Origin: JAVVEG01 sp041751425
Lineage (GTDB): Bacteria; Pseudomonadota; Gammaproteobacteria; Pseudomonadales; Pseudohongiellaceae
Direction of reading: 5' to 3'
Length of the DNA stretch: 64,000 bases
Assembly (NCBI GenBank): GCA_041751425.1
Contig: JBGSXL010000017.1
Span: 1-64,000 of the forward strand
Positions 1-7,649 of the stretch are shown in pieces. The translations under genes were made by a program, and so were the position numbers. Under the pieces are notes generated by a model. The model did not search any database. It saw only the letters and a program-made list of their open reading frames with translations, and was not told the origin of the DNA. Every line of letters begins with the position of its first letter. Position 1 is the stretch's first letter.

Positions 1-149
1 CAACGGCGTGATATTCGGACTGAATTTCCCGCTGACTTTCGGTTCCTGAAGTGGGTGTTGAAACACTCCTGCCCAGTAATCAGTCTCCAGCCTGGATGAC
101 GCTGCCATACAACAAGTGATTGCCGATCTGACTCGTTACATAACTAAGG

Positions 150-334
150 GAGTATAGGAAGAATTAAAGGTATCTCCGACGGTCCCTTGCACTGCCCTCG
201 CACACCTCGATATCAATATTGAATACCCTTTTCAGCCGCTGAGCCCAGGTTATCGCCAAGGATGGCATGTATGCCGGTTTTGCAGGAGCAAAAACCGGTC
301 ATGGCCACATGGCGTTCAGCGGGCGTTTTGTCAT
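150..334 (-). mobile_element. IS91-type element remnant, copy A (internally deleted)
   Basis: About 150 bases (181-334) match, with scattered substitutions, the part of copy B at 3350-3500 that encodes the C-terminal end of an IS91-type transposase on the minus strand. A 31-base segment just before it (150-180) is identical to 2974-3004, where copy B begins. In copy B these two pieces are about 345 bases apart; here they are joined, so copy A has lost the interval. The right edge (near 334) runs straight into the coding sequence of a DUF1080 gene that has lost its 5' part. No complete transposase or end is visible, so it cannot move by itself. Confidence 0.7.
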
Positions 335-483
335 CCCCGCACGGACAGTGGAACGATATTCGTATCGTCTCCCAAGGGCCTGTTGTTGAGCACTGGATTA
401 ACGGTGAAATGGTGCTGCGTTACGAGCGCTGGACTGTAGAGTGGTTTGCCATGCTGCGTGAAAGCAAGTTCCGCGAGCTTTAA
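335..483 (+). pseudogene. C-terminal fragment of a DUF1080 (3-keto-disaccharide hydrolase) gene
   Basis: The last ~48 residues of the frame (GQWNDIRIVSQGPVVEHWIN and following) match the end of DUF1080/3-keto-disaccharide hydrolase domains, concanavalin-like folds that are usually secreted and near 200 residues or more. Only this tail remains. Upstream codons come from IS91 copy A, so the nominal start at 262 is inside the element and the protein is almost certainly non-functional. DUF1080 genes often sit beside sugar-phosphate isomerase/epimerase genes, and a broken one of those lies at 2302-2975, so both may be relics of one sugar-degradation locus. Confidence 0.7.
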
Positions 484-486
484 AAC

Positions 487-518
487 TGAAGGGACAGGTC
501 CATAGATCTGCCCCTTCA
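487..518. terminator. Hairpin after the DUF1080 fragment
   Basis: Arms TGAAGGGACAG and CTGCCCCTTCA pair at 10 of 11 positions around a 10-base loop, four bases after the stop at 483. There is no strong T-run. The GGGACAG core also occurs in the palindrome at 39654-39692, so it may be a REP-like element instead of a terminator. Confidence 0.4.
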
Positions 519-525
519 TGTATGA

Positions 526-1059
526 TCAGACAGCGCTTACTACCCTGCCGGATGCATATCCACTCTGGTTTCCGAGCCCTAACCGGCGGGCTTGAAGGCG
601 CCCCATCACTGGGTCTCCAGGCTTGTAGACGCGCAGATCGCCTTGGGGTGTCGCCAGATAAAATGGCACACCCCAGTCATTGGCCAGTTGAGTATCAACA
701 TCGGAAAAGTAATTCCGGGTCCAGTGACCCGCCCCATGGGTATGCCAGAACGCCAGCAGTGTGCTGTCAACCGGCAGACTAACACTTACAGTGACGCTGT
801 CTTTACCAGGCTCCCCCATGCCTACCGTGTAGCCGTATCGCACCTGCCCCCCCAGTGACTGCTTGTATACTGCTCCCAAGTACTCCACATCGTTTCTGAT
901 TGAAACCGGGTTGTAGATGGTTACCGCATCCAACACAGCCGCCAGCTCTGAGTCGAACTGAGCCGCCAGCACCACAGACCCCGAACTGCTGATAGCCGTC
1001 AAACGCAATGGCAACATCAAACCCAGACATACCAGTGTTAACGCCGCAAGTGATTTCAT
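526..1059 (-). CDS. Secreted DUF4329 protein with JAMM-like metal motif
   Basis: 177 residues with an N-terminal hydrophobic signal segment (about residues 1-22), so probably exported. The core resembles DUF4329, a JAB/MPN-like fold. Residues 106-122 show the JAMM pattern HxH (H106, H108) followed by SxxD (S119, D122), which binds zinc in JAMM isopeptidases; an upstream acidic partner would be expected (E39 or E59 are candidates). The start at 1059 is preferred over the longer frame from 1113 because AAAGGAGGG lies seven bases upstream and the signal peptide begins there. It is divergent from the CadC-like regulator at 1240, which may control it. Family assignment is from memory of DUF4329; the substrate is unknown. 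Confidence 0.7.
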   Translation of the reverse strand: MKSLAALTLVCLGLMLPLRLTAISSSGSVVLAAQFDSELAAVLDAVTIYNPVSIRNDVEYLGAVYKQSLGGQVRYGYTVGMGEPGKDSVTVSVSLPVDSTLLAFWHTHGAGHWTRNYFSDVDTQLANDWGVPFYLATPQGDLRVYKPGDPVMGRLQARRLGLGNQSGYASGRVVSAV

Positions 1060-1239
1060 GACCATCCCTCCTTTAGAGACGTGGCCATCCTGATCACTAT
1101 GTGGCATGAACACCTGCGCAAATGCTTAAATATGCTCCCCCAGTCTCATAAAACCTTCGGAAAACCTACGCTTTGACTCGCCCCTATTGACGGCGCATCT
1201 AATCTGGAGTTAAGTAGCCATGGTGACGCAAGGGGTATC

Positions 1240-2292
1240 GTGATGACACACATGAATAAAAACGCGAATTATCATGACCACGGCTATACGCTCGGAGAGT
1301 GGCAGGTTTTCCCGGAAACAGGCATTCTGGCCAAAGGCGACCACCACACACATGCAGAGCCAAAGGTGATGCAAGTGCTGGAAAGCCTCATTAAGGCCCA
1401 GGGGAAAATGGTAAGCCGCGATGAATTGATCAACCGTGTATGGCCACGAGTAGTCGTCAATGACGAAGTGCTGACGCGCGCGATATCAGAGTTGCGCACC
1501 CTGCTCGGTGATGTCAGCCGTGAACGGCGTTACATCATCACCGTGCCGAAACGTGGCTATAGGCTGCTCATGCCCGCGATCCCACTGGCGGATCTGCCCA
1601 ACGACAGGTTGTGCCCGAGTGAAATCAACGCACCAGAACATGATCCTGTTCCTGCGGAGAAACCCGAGTCTCTGCAAGCGGCATTTGAAGGTATCAGGCA
1701 ATTGCTAAGCAGACCGGCTACTGCGTATTTCGCTGTTCCTTTGCTCGCTCTGTTGCTGTGGATGGGCGCAACCAACATGGGCAATGACTCGAGCGCAGGC
1801 ACAAACTTTGACATAGCCCACGACACTGTCCTCCAATTACCAAACCCAAGGCTGTCCGCCACATTGCAGTCAGAGATGGCACAACTGCACGTTGCAGGTT
1901 CTTTGCCTGAATCCGATGAACACGTGCCCGGATTTGTCGTTCCATCAGTGCTGATGATGCCATTGGCCGTCATTACCGACGATGAGTTGACCCGTACATT
2001 TGCTGCTGGCCTGACAGAAGATCTGCGACACGCCGTGTTTGAGCAGGCCAACCTGCAGATTGTTGAGCAACTGGATGTACAATCATTGCAAAACGCACTG
2101 ATATTCAGTGGCAGTGTACGTATCTATGATCAATCGGCCAGAATCAACCTGCAACTGGTAGATGCAGAGGGCTCCACCCTGTTATGGAGCGGCAGCTTCG
2201 AATGTGTTCTTGAGGCGCAATTGCAGCTGCAGGCGAACATTGCGGCGCAAGCAGGGAAAAAACTGAAACACTCCTTCAATACCTTTATCTGA
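1240..2292 (+). CDS. CadC/ToxR-type membrane-anchored winged-helix regulator
   Basis: 350 residues. An OmpR/PhoB-type winged-helix DNA-binding domain fills about residues 15-115 (EPKVMQVLESLIKAQGKMVS, then SRDELINRVWPRVVVNDEVL and a YIITVPKRGYRL wing). A single transmembrane segment (YFAVPLLALLLWMG) lies near residues 165-180. The C-terminal periplasmic part includes a FlgO/TolB-N-like segment (SVLMMPLAVITDDELTRTFA, AGLTEDLRHAVFEQANLQIV) found in many one-component regulators of this class. It probably senses a periplasmic signal and binds DNA while membrane-bound. The frame opens with GTG at 1240 followed directly by ATG at 1243, and AAGGGG lies just upstream. It is divergent from the DUF4329 gene, the likeliest target. 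Confidence 0.8.
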   Translation: MMTHMNKNANYHDHGYTLGEWQVFPETGILAKGDHHTHAEPKVMQVLESLIKAQGKMVSRDELINRVWPRVVVNDEVLTRAISELRTLLGDVSRERRYIITVPKRGYRLLMPAIPLADLPNDRLCPSEINAPEHDPVPAEKPESLQAAFEGIRQLLSRPATAYFAVPLLALLLWMGATNMGNDSSAGTNFDIAHDTVLQLPNPRLSATLQSEMAQLHVAGSLPESDEHVPGFVVPSVLMMPLAVITDDELTRTFAAGLTEDLRHAVFEQANLQIVEQLDVQSLQNALIFSGSVRIYDQSARINLQLVDAEGSTLLWSGSFECVLEAQLQLQANIAAQAGKKLKHSFNTFI

Positions 2293-2301
2293 TACAGAGC
2301 A

Positions 2302-2975
2302 TTATGTGAAGCGGAACTGCTGCATATACACCGCATTGTCACGAGCACTGTCCAGTGGCGTGGTTCCGGCGTAAGACTCCTGTTCAACCATAAACCAGCG
2401 CATACCCGATTCGTAAGCCACCGGCAGAATCGACGCATAATCTATGATGCCCTGCCCCAGCGTTGTGCTTGCTGAAAACGAACCCGACGACATATCCGGC
2501 AACCTGTCTTTGACGTGCGAGAGCTTGAACCGGCCGGGGTATTTGCGCAACCAGCTCACAGGATGATCCTCGCCCGCCGCTACCAGCCAGAACATATCAA
2601 GCTCATAGTCGACCAGTTCCGGGTCTGTACCCTGCATCAGAATATCCTGTGGTTTGGCATTTTCTACATCAAAAAACGTGTAATGATGATTGTGGTAAGC
2701 AAACCTCAGACCATTGGCACGACAAATCTCCCCGCAGCGGCAGCGTTCTCGGCTTTTTGCTCAAAACCCTCTTCAATACTGCAATGGCTGGCCACCGGAT
2801 CTATACCCAGCTCGCGCACAAACGTCGCGAAGTCTGCAGGCGATTTGCCCCAGAACATACCTGATGGTCCCTCGTAACTTTCAATTTGCGAGTATCCAAA
2901 TTGTGCCAGTTGCCGTAATACACCCTCCGGATCACCAAGCATGTCCTCGCGCAAAGTGTAGAGTTGTATACCGAG
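2302..2975 (-). pseudogene. Sugar phosphate isomerase/epimerase pseudogene (5' truncated, internal deletion)
   Basis: Two frames carry parts of one TIM-barrel xylose-isomerase-like protein. The upstream part reads LGIQLYTLREDMLGDPEGVL and ends near GFEQKAENAAAAG. The downstream part resumes in another frame with GEICRANGLRFAYHNHHYTF and continues to the end (LVDYELDMFWL, KLSHVKD). The segment usually found between NAAA and GEICRANGL is missing, so an out-of-frame internal deletion lies near 2725-2745. The 5' end is replaced at 2974 by IS91 copy B, removing the leader and first strand. Relatives usually run near 300 residues and are secreted. Function is certainly lost. Confidence 0.8.
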
Positions 2976-3600
2976 TATAGGAAGAATTAAAGGTATCTCC
3001 GACTCGATGGCTTGTCCAGTTTCGTACGAAGCGAACCGGATTCTGATTCTCAGTCCGCCAGCAAATTTGAAATTTCCCCAATTCTTGTCAGTGAGGAAGC
3101 GCGAACTGGCCATCATCCCTCTTTGAAATCCACTCCAGCCACTGCTGGACCGAGTCATTCCCGGCCACCCTCCTTGGCAGACTTTCAATCGCTCCTGTTG
3201 AACCATCCATTGCCGAATAGCCCGATCTGCGGCGGAGCCCTGCCAGGCCTGAGTTTAGCCTGATCGCGGGAAGACGCTCTTGCTTTGAGGTGCTCCAGAA
3301 TCTGCCGGATCACCACCGGGTCTTCAATGCAGGCAATGATCTTCACCGATCCCTTGCACTGCTCGCACACCTCGATATCAATATTGAACACTCGTTTCAG
3401 CCGCTGCGCCCAGGTTATTGCCAGGGATGGCATGTATGCCGGTTTTGCAGGAGCAAAAACCGGGCATGGCCGCATGGCGTTCGGTAAAGGTTTTGTCATC
3501 TGCTTGGATTTGGTCTTTGGCCTTTCTACTTCCTTTGCCCCGTCCTGATGGGGTGACCAATGCCCGAGGCTTGGGTCCAAACGCACTACGGGTAGCTAGT
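2974..3600 (-). mobile_element. IS91-type element remnant, copy B
   Basis: An open frame at 3185-3586 (minus) ends with the C-terminal signature of IS91-family transposases: WAQRLKRVFNIDIEVCEQCK, GSVKIIACIEDPVVIRQILE and the RAPPQIGLF tail. Residues before WAQRLKRV look scrambled (KTKSKQMTKPLPNAMRPCP), and the N-terminal two thirds with the catalytic tyrosines is absent. The 31 bases at 2974-3004 recur at 150-180. The fragment separates the truncated isomerase gene from the intact glutathione transferase gene, which ends at 3614. It is a dead remnant of the element also left at 150-334. Confidence 0.75.
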
Positions 3601-3613
3601 GCGTCACTGGTCA

Positions 3614-4231
3614 CTACTCCACCGCCCGCGCGACCGCCCTCTTAAAAGCAGGCCGAGCCATATTGCGCTCAAGATAACTGGCTAACTGAGGATACCCATC
3701 CAGCTGGCCGAGTCGCTTAGCCATGGAAATCACGTAACTGATTCCAATATCGGCGCCACTGAATGTCTCCCCCAGTATGAACGCGTTCTCGCCAAGCTGG
3801 CTGGAGATGTGCTCCAGGTGGAGGGTAATCTCCTTGCTGCTGAAGGCTTCGATGGCTGCATGCGGCTGACCGCTGCGCATAAGCAACATCTTCATCAGTA
3901 GCGGCATAAAAACAGAGCCTTCTGGATAGTGCAGCCACTGGGTATATCTGGCCCAGGCCTGCAGGTCCGAGCGCGGCGGGCTTAATGACTGCGCGGTATC
4001 GAGCTTTTCCAAGAGATAGGCCGTGATCGCCCCGGATTCTGAGACAACCAGTCCGTCATCCTCGATCACCGGCGATTTGCCCAACGGATGAATCTGTTTC
4101 AGGTCGTCCGTGGCACGCATCGTTACTGGGTCGCGGTGATAGACCTTCAGCGCGTAGTCCGCTTCCAGTTCTTCGAGCAGCCAGACTGTAAAGAGCGAAC
4201 GGCCTATGCGCAGATGATGCAAGGTGATCAT
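3614..4231 (-). CDS. Glutathione S-transferase family protein
   Basis: 205 residues. The N-terminal thioredoxin-fold domain (MITLHHLRIGRSLFTVWLLE to about residue 80) contains the cis-proline motif GKSPVIEDDGLVVSESGAI, whose ES contacts the glutathione gamma-glutamyl group. The rest is the all-helical GST C-terminal domain. The expected activity is conjugation or reduction with glutathione in the cytosol; the substrate cannot be told. The stop lies just outside IS91 copy B, so the gene is intact. GAGGATT lies upstream of the ATG. A HigB remnant ends ten bases upstream on the same strand. Confidence 0.85.
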   Translation of the reverse strand: MITLHHLRIGRSLFTVWLLEELEADYALKVYHRDPVTMRATDDLKQIHPLGKSPVIEDDGLVVSESGAITAYLLEKLDTAQSLSPPRSDLQAWARYTQWLHYPEGSVFMPLLMKMLLMRSGQPHAAIEAFSSKEITLHLEHISSQLGENAFILGETFSGADIGISYVISMAKRLGQLDGYPQLASYLERNMARPAFKRAVARAVE

Positions 4232-4240
4232 GTCGAATCC

Positions 4241-4387
4241 TCATTCAAGAAAAGCGTACAGATTATGCGCATTGGCTTTGGCGGGCAAGTCCACATACTG
4301 TTCATGCGTGCCTACAAAACGGATGTACACAACGCGGTACGCAAAATTGATCCAAACCACCAGGCGATACTTTTCACCTGACTTCAC
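4241..4387 (-). pseudogene. HigB-type toxin, C-terminal remnant
   Basis: A 48-codon frame reads GEKYRLVVWINFAYRVVYIR then FVGTHEQY, the characteristic end of HigB mRNA-interferase toxins. The N-terminal half is missing. The frame opens only at a GTG (4385-4387) that overlaps the stop of the preceding antitoxin gene, and the last residues (LPAKANAHNLYAFLE) do not look like the family. It is too short for the RelE-like fold and is read as a truncated toxin. Confidence 0.65.
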
Positions 4388-4716
4388 TCAATCGTAAAAT
4401 TCACCTGCCTGCCAATCCTGCTGAGCATTCCGACCAGCGTGTCGATCGTGAACAAGTGGGTCTTTCTGTTCACCAGATCGGACACGCGCGGACGTGACAC
4501 CATCAAAATCTCGGCGGCCTCTGCCTGCTTGAGTTGCTTCTCCTCAATCCAGTCGGCCAGCGCCTTCATCAACTGTTCCTTCAATGCAAGAGAGATTCTG
4601 ATTTCGCGCTGCGAGGCGGCGTGCAGGACTTTAGCATCCTTCGGGGCGAACCCGATATCCAGAAATATGTTCGATCCGGCAGGAGTGACGTGGCGAACTT
4701 TTGTGTCAGTTTTCAT
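4384..4716 (-). CDS. XRE/HTH antitoxin of a HigB/Gp49-like toxin module
   Basis: 110 residues. The helix-turn-helix covers about residues 55-100 (EEKQLKQAEAAEILMVSRPR then VSDLVNRKTHLFTIDTLVGM), as in XRE-type antitoxins of the Gp49/HigB class. The first ~45 residues are less typical (a DIGFAPKDAKVLHAASQ stretch). Its ATG overlaps the stop of the upstream toxin frame by ATGA, the usual toxin-first order, so the pair forms one autoregulated operon. This partner is open and probably functional although the toxin is frameshifted. Retained antitoxins of this kind may repress their own promoter or neutralise related toxins. Confidence 0.8.
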   Translation of the reverse strand: MKTDTKVRHVTPAGSNIFLDIGFAPKDAKVLHAASQREIRISLALKEQLMKALADWIEEKQLKQAEAAEILMVSRPRVSDLVNRKTHLFTIDTLVGMLSRIGRQVNFTIE

Positions 4717-5056
4717 AATGGATCCGTTCTGTCGTGTGTGATCGCGCGGAAGCGAGTGGCGGCAATCTCCTTATCGCGCTGGGTAGTGACCTGCGTGGTC
4801 TTTCTGAAACAATGCAACACATATACCGAGTCGTCGAATCGATCCGTGTAAATGACCCGAAAGGCGCCTTCTCGAACGTTGATACGTAATTCTTTCAGCC
4901 AATTCCGATCTGGCTGAAGGGTTTCCAATGGCGAGGCTCTAATCCTGCCTGCACCATACCGAGCTGGAATCCCACCTGCCGCTTCGGTTCCTCGGGGAAC
5001 TTAAGCAGATCGGCGTAAGCGGAACCCATCCATCGAATTTCCTTTTCGATTTCCAT
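4713..5056 (-). pseudogene. Gp49-like (HigB/RelE superfamily) toxin with a frameshift
   Basis: Two overlapping frames form one toxin. The first (from ATG at 5056) reads EIEKEIRWMGSAYADLLKFP, then KRQVGFQLGMVQAGLEPRHW and KPFSQIGIG before TGA at 4895. The second continues with LKELRINVREGAFRVIYTDR and VYVLHCFRKTTQ to the stop at 4713. Together they match phage-derived Gp49-like toxins (about 110-115 residues) end to end. The span is 344 bases, one short of 115 codons, which points to a single-base deletion near 4895-4900. The 3' end overlaps the antitoxin start by four bases. Unless ribosomes shift there, the toxin is inactive. Confidence 0.8.
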
Positions 5057-5134
5057 GAGCACATCCCTATGGTTGTACAAGTACTTATACGTGTCAAGCT
5101 GGTTGTGGTTTCAATTCAAGTTTAGATCAAAGAT

Positions 5135-5419
5135 TTGATAAAGCATCACGCACAGAGTGATGAATCCAGGGCCGTGCTTCTTTACCACACACCGCTTGAT
5201 GTCAAAGCAATACGCGAGAAAACCGGCATGAGTCAGGAGCGCTTCAGCGCCACCTTTGGCATTCCTATCGGAACACTTCGCCATTGGGAGCAGGGGCTGC
5301 GCACACCGAGAGGGACAGCGCGAGTGTTGCTGAAAATTGTGGACAGCAATCCGAAGGCAGTGATCAAGGCCAGTTCCGGCGATCGATGCGCAAGTAGCGC
5401 TCTATTACTGCTTCATTAG
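5135..5419 (+). CDS. Orphan XRE-family antitoxin-like HTH protein
   Basis: The core DVKAIREKTGMSQERFSATF followed by GIPIGTLRHWEQGLRTPRGT matches the HTH antitoxins (NadS/HigA-like) that accompany RelE/HigB toxins, ending with the usual ARVLLKIVDSNPKAV. The last ~15 residues (SSGDRCASSALLLLH) look like read-through into unrelated sequence. The start is uncertain: the frame opens at TTG 5135, and no toxin frame is found just upstream where it would normally lie. It is therefore an orphan, probably left after loss of its toxin. Confidence 0.6.
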   Translation: MIKHHAQSDESRAVLLYHTPLDVKAIREKTGMSQERFSATFGIPIGTLRHWEQGLRTPRGTARVLLKIVDSNPKAVIKASSGDRCASSALLLLH

Positions 5420-5546
5420 GGAGGGGCGTAGCGGCCGCACATGGGGTTCTCGGGAATAAACAAAATTCGGGAACACTACTATAAATGGAAAAGAATAGTA
5501 CACGACAGGTTTGTGAAAACTTCAGAGCCTGGATCACAGTCGCTTG

Positions 5547-5843
5547 TTATGTGCGAACGTTCCAAGAGGTTGGATCTTTGCGAACATGAAAAACTGCCGT
5601 GACAATTATTTTTTGTCCAGTAATGAAATACATTACGCGGTAAGGAAAACGACGAACAGAAATCCGTCTCAATTCTTTATGAAACTTGCGGTAAATGAGG
5701 GGATTTCTTATCAGCTTGTGCAAAGCCTCTTCGACGCACAAAACGAAGTCATGACCCAAACCAGCCCGTTTGCCTTCGTAGGTAATGTATTGCTCATCAA
5801 TATCAGATTCAGCCTATTGGCGAATTGTGAGCGTGTAAGTCAT
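5547..5843 (-). pseudogene. RelE/ParE-type toxin interrupted by an amber codon
   Basis: The full frame is 98 codons plus stop. It begins ATG at 5841-5843 (MTYTLTIRQ), then TAG at codon 10 (5814-5816), then continues in frame as AESDIDEQYITYEGKRAGLG and ends with RRFPYRVMYFITGQKIIVTA and VFHVRKDP, a complete ParE/RelE-like toxin. At codon 10 relatives usually have glutamate (IRPEAEADID), so one base change (GAG to TAG) explains it. The start directly follows the TAA of the antitoxin gene, the standard addiction-module layout. A truncated product from the TTG near 5759 would lack the first helix. Confidence 0.8.
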
Positions 5844-6044
5844 TTACTTGGACAGAATTCTAGCTTTGACCACAGACCAGGGAGACCCGATATCTTGGTC
5901 GATCTCAAACGCCGCAAGCCGACGATCTAATTCCTCTCTCTGAGCAGCAGTGACGTCGATCTCGACGTTTTCAGCAACCACACTGTCCCAAAGGGTTTCG
6001 GCGAGTATGATACGCTCAGAAACTGTAAGTGACTGTATTTCCAT
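5844..6044 (-). CDS. Addiction-module antitoxin (TIGR02574-type)
   Basis: 66 residues: SLTVSERIILAETLWDSVVA, then a hinge, then TAAQREELDRRLAAFEID and GSPWSVVKARI. This is the compact antitoxin that precedes ParE/RelE-like toxins. The N-terminal half is helical and the C-terminal half wraps the toxin. The gene is intact while the toxin directly after it carries an amber codon. Together they would be a type II module of plasmid or island origin. Confidence 0.8.
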   Translation of the reverse strand: MEIQSLTVSERIILAETLWDSVVAENVEIDVTAAQREELDRRLAAFEIDQDIGSPWSVVKARILSK

Positions 6045-6299
6045 AAAATATAACCCTTTAAAAGAATCTTTATACCTAGCTCATCATTAGTCTAGCACTG
6101 GATCGAGTTGCGCACGAACACATAACAGCCAATTAAGGAGCCCAGTGACCTCCTAATATTTCTTAGAAGGCAGCCATATAAATTTCCAGGAATTCTCATT
6201 GGCCCTCACCAACCTCATGTTTCTTGTCTGCATCCAGCCTAACCCACATGCCACAGCCGTTTCTTCAGGCCACCGGCCTTTTAATCCTCTGCAAAGGTC
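6045..6299. other. Intergenic stretch
   Basis: About 255 bases between the antitoxin promoter side and the NHL gene. Apart from a very short GGCC/GGCC hairpin before a T4 run near 6267-6282, nothing with gene-like or RNA-like structure was recognised. Confidence 0.3.
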
Positions 6300-7370
6300 C
6301 TAAGGCCTCATCCTCACATACTTCTGCAACTTCCTAGGCCTCGGCTCCCCACCATAAATATTCCCCGCCGCATCCACCGACACAAACTCCGCGCCATTCC
6401 CCGCCATATCGCGCGGGTCACCATCAGGCAGCTGGATAAAGTAATACACCCAGCCTAGGTGGGCGTCGCCGATACGGATTCCCATCTCCCATCCCGGATT
6501 CTGCACGTCGTCGGATTCGGAGTCGGCCACATAGATGTTGTCGTGCGCGTCGAAGAAGATGCCGCTCGGGCGGCCGTACTGGGTCCACTGGTTGAGGAAG
6601 GTGCCTTCCTGATCGAAGAGTTGGATGCGGTTATTGGAACGGTCGCCCACGAAGACTCTGCCGCGCTGGTCGATGGCGATGGTGTGCAGCGTGCGGAACT
6701 CGCCGGGCGCGTAGCCTGTCTGGCCCCATGCCTTGATAAAGCTGCCATCGGGCGCGAGCTTGACCACGCGGTTGTTGCCGGTGGCGCCGTGGCCGTCGGC
6801 GATGAAGATGGAGCCGTCCTGCGCGATGACGACATCGGCGGGCGCATCAAACTGGTTGCTGCCACTGCCGGCTTGGCCGGGTGTGCCGAGCACCATCAGC
6901 ACTTCGCCGGTGGGGCTGAACTTGACGACCTGATGGCCTCGGGTGTCGCCGCTGGGGATGCGTGCGCTCGCAGCGGCATCGGTGACCCATACATTGCCTT
7001 GGGCATCGACGTCAATGCCGTGGGGCCAGATGAACATGCCGCCGCCGAAGCTCTCGACCATGTTGCCGTTGGCGTCGAACTTGAGCACGGAGTCGAGATC
7101 GGAATCCACGCACTCGTCGCCGAAGCGGTTGGGTGCGGTGGCGTCGCAGCGCACGATGGCCCAGATGTGCACGCCATCGGGGTCAACATCGGTGTCGCCC
7201 ACTGCGCCCATGGTGCGCCCCTCGGGCATGACGGTCCATGGAGTGACTGTGCGGTAGGGGTTTGGGTAGGGTTGGGCGAGCGAATTGATACTGAACACAG
7301 CGAACAATGTCGCGAGGACAAGGGAATGCAGGAAATGTGATTTCGGACTTGCGGGGCGCGCGGGCCACAT
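6300..7370 (-). CDS. Secreted NHL-repeat beta-propeller protein
   Basis: 356 residues with a signal peptide (SHFLHSLVLATLFAVFSINS LAQ, residues ~11-33). Repeated NHL blades follow, each with a pattern such as WPHGIDVDAQGNVWVTD, APADVVIAQDGSIFIADGHG, LHTIAIDQRGRVFVGDRSNN and RPSGIFFDAHDNIYVADSES. This layout resembles the peptidyl-alpha-hydroxyglycine amidating-lyase-like bacterial NHL proteins, but activity cannot be inferred. It stands alone, with no operon partner. Its codons look markedly G/C-ended compared with neighbours, suggesting acquisition from a GC-richer genome. Confidence 0.8.
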   Translation of the reverse strand: MWPARPASPKSHFLHSLVLATLFAVFSINSLAQPYPNPYRTVTPWTVMPEGRTMGAVGDTDVDPDGVHIWAIVRCDATAPNRFGDECVDSDLDSVLKFDANGNMVESFGGGMFIWPHGIDVDAQGNVWVTDAAASARIPSGDTRGHQVVKFSPTGEVLMVLGTPGQAGSGSNQFDAPADVVIAQDGSIFIADGHGATGNNRVVKLAPDGSFIKAWGQTGYAPGEFRTLHTIAIDQRGRVFVGDRSNNRIQLFDQEGTFLNQWTQYGRPSGIFFDAHDNIYVADSESDDVQNPGWEMGIRIGDAHLGWVYYFIQLPDGDPRDMAGNGAEFVSVDAAGNIYGGEPRPRKLQKYVRMRP

Positions 7371-7649
7371 CGTGTGAGTCCCTTCTTGTTATTCTGGTAG
7401 AGCAGTTCTGAAACGATTCGTCTTAATTTGAACCTGAGCATAAACCGAAACGTGACGCTTGACCATAGCCATGTTGGCTAACAGCATGATGTGGTTTGCA
7501 CGCTGGCTGGTGCAGATGCCATTTGAAGTGACAATAATGCAACCAGTAGCTTTGTGGGAGGCGGTTAATGCGCATGTGAAATTTGTGCAGGAGAACTTTA
7601 GAATCAGGGAGTCTGTCAATATCCCGTCAAAAGCTAAGGATGCCTGCAA
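7371..7649. other. Intergenic stretch upstream of the NHL gene
   Basis: Roughly 280 bases. Short frames exist on both strands but none resembles a known protein or has a convincing ribosome binding site. It presumably holds the NHL promoter. Confidence 0.25.

Noticed and set aside
2..49. Possible C-terminal end of a gene cut by the window edge (NGVIFGLNFPLTFGS then TGA)
   Set aside because: Only 15 residues; it could be the end of a beta-barrel protein, but the evidence is too thin for a feature.
5544..5930. Plus-strand frame of 128 codons
   Set aside because: It is antisense to the ParE-like toxin and antitoxin, whose motifs are clear on the other strand.
6459..7340. Long plus-strand frame over the NHL gene
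   Set aside because: It is a GC-rich antisense shadow; signal peptide and NHL blades lie on the minus strand.
7389..7649. Minus-strand 86-codon frame upstream of the NHL gene
   Set aside because: It resembles no known protein and has no convincing ribosome binding site or operon context.
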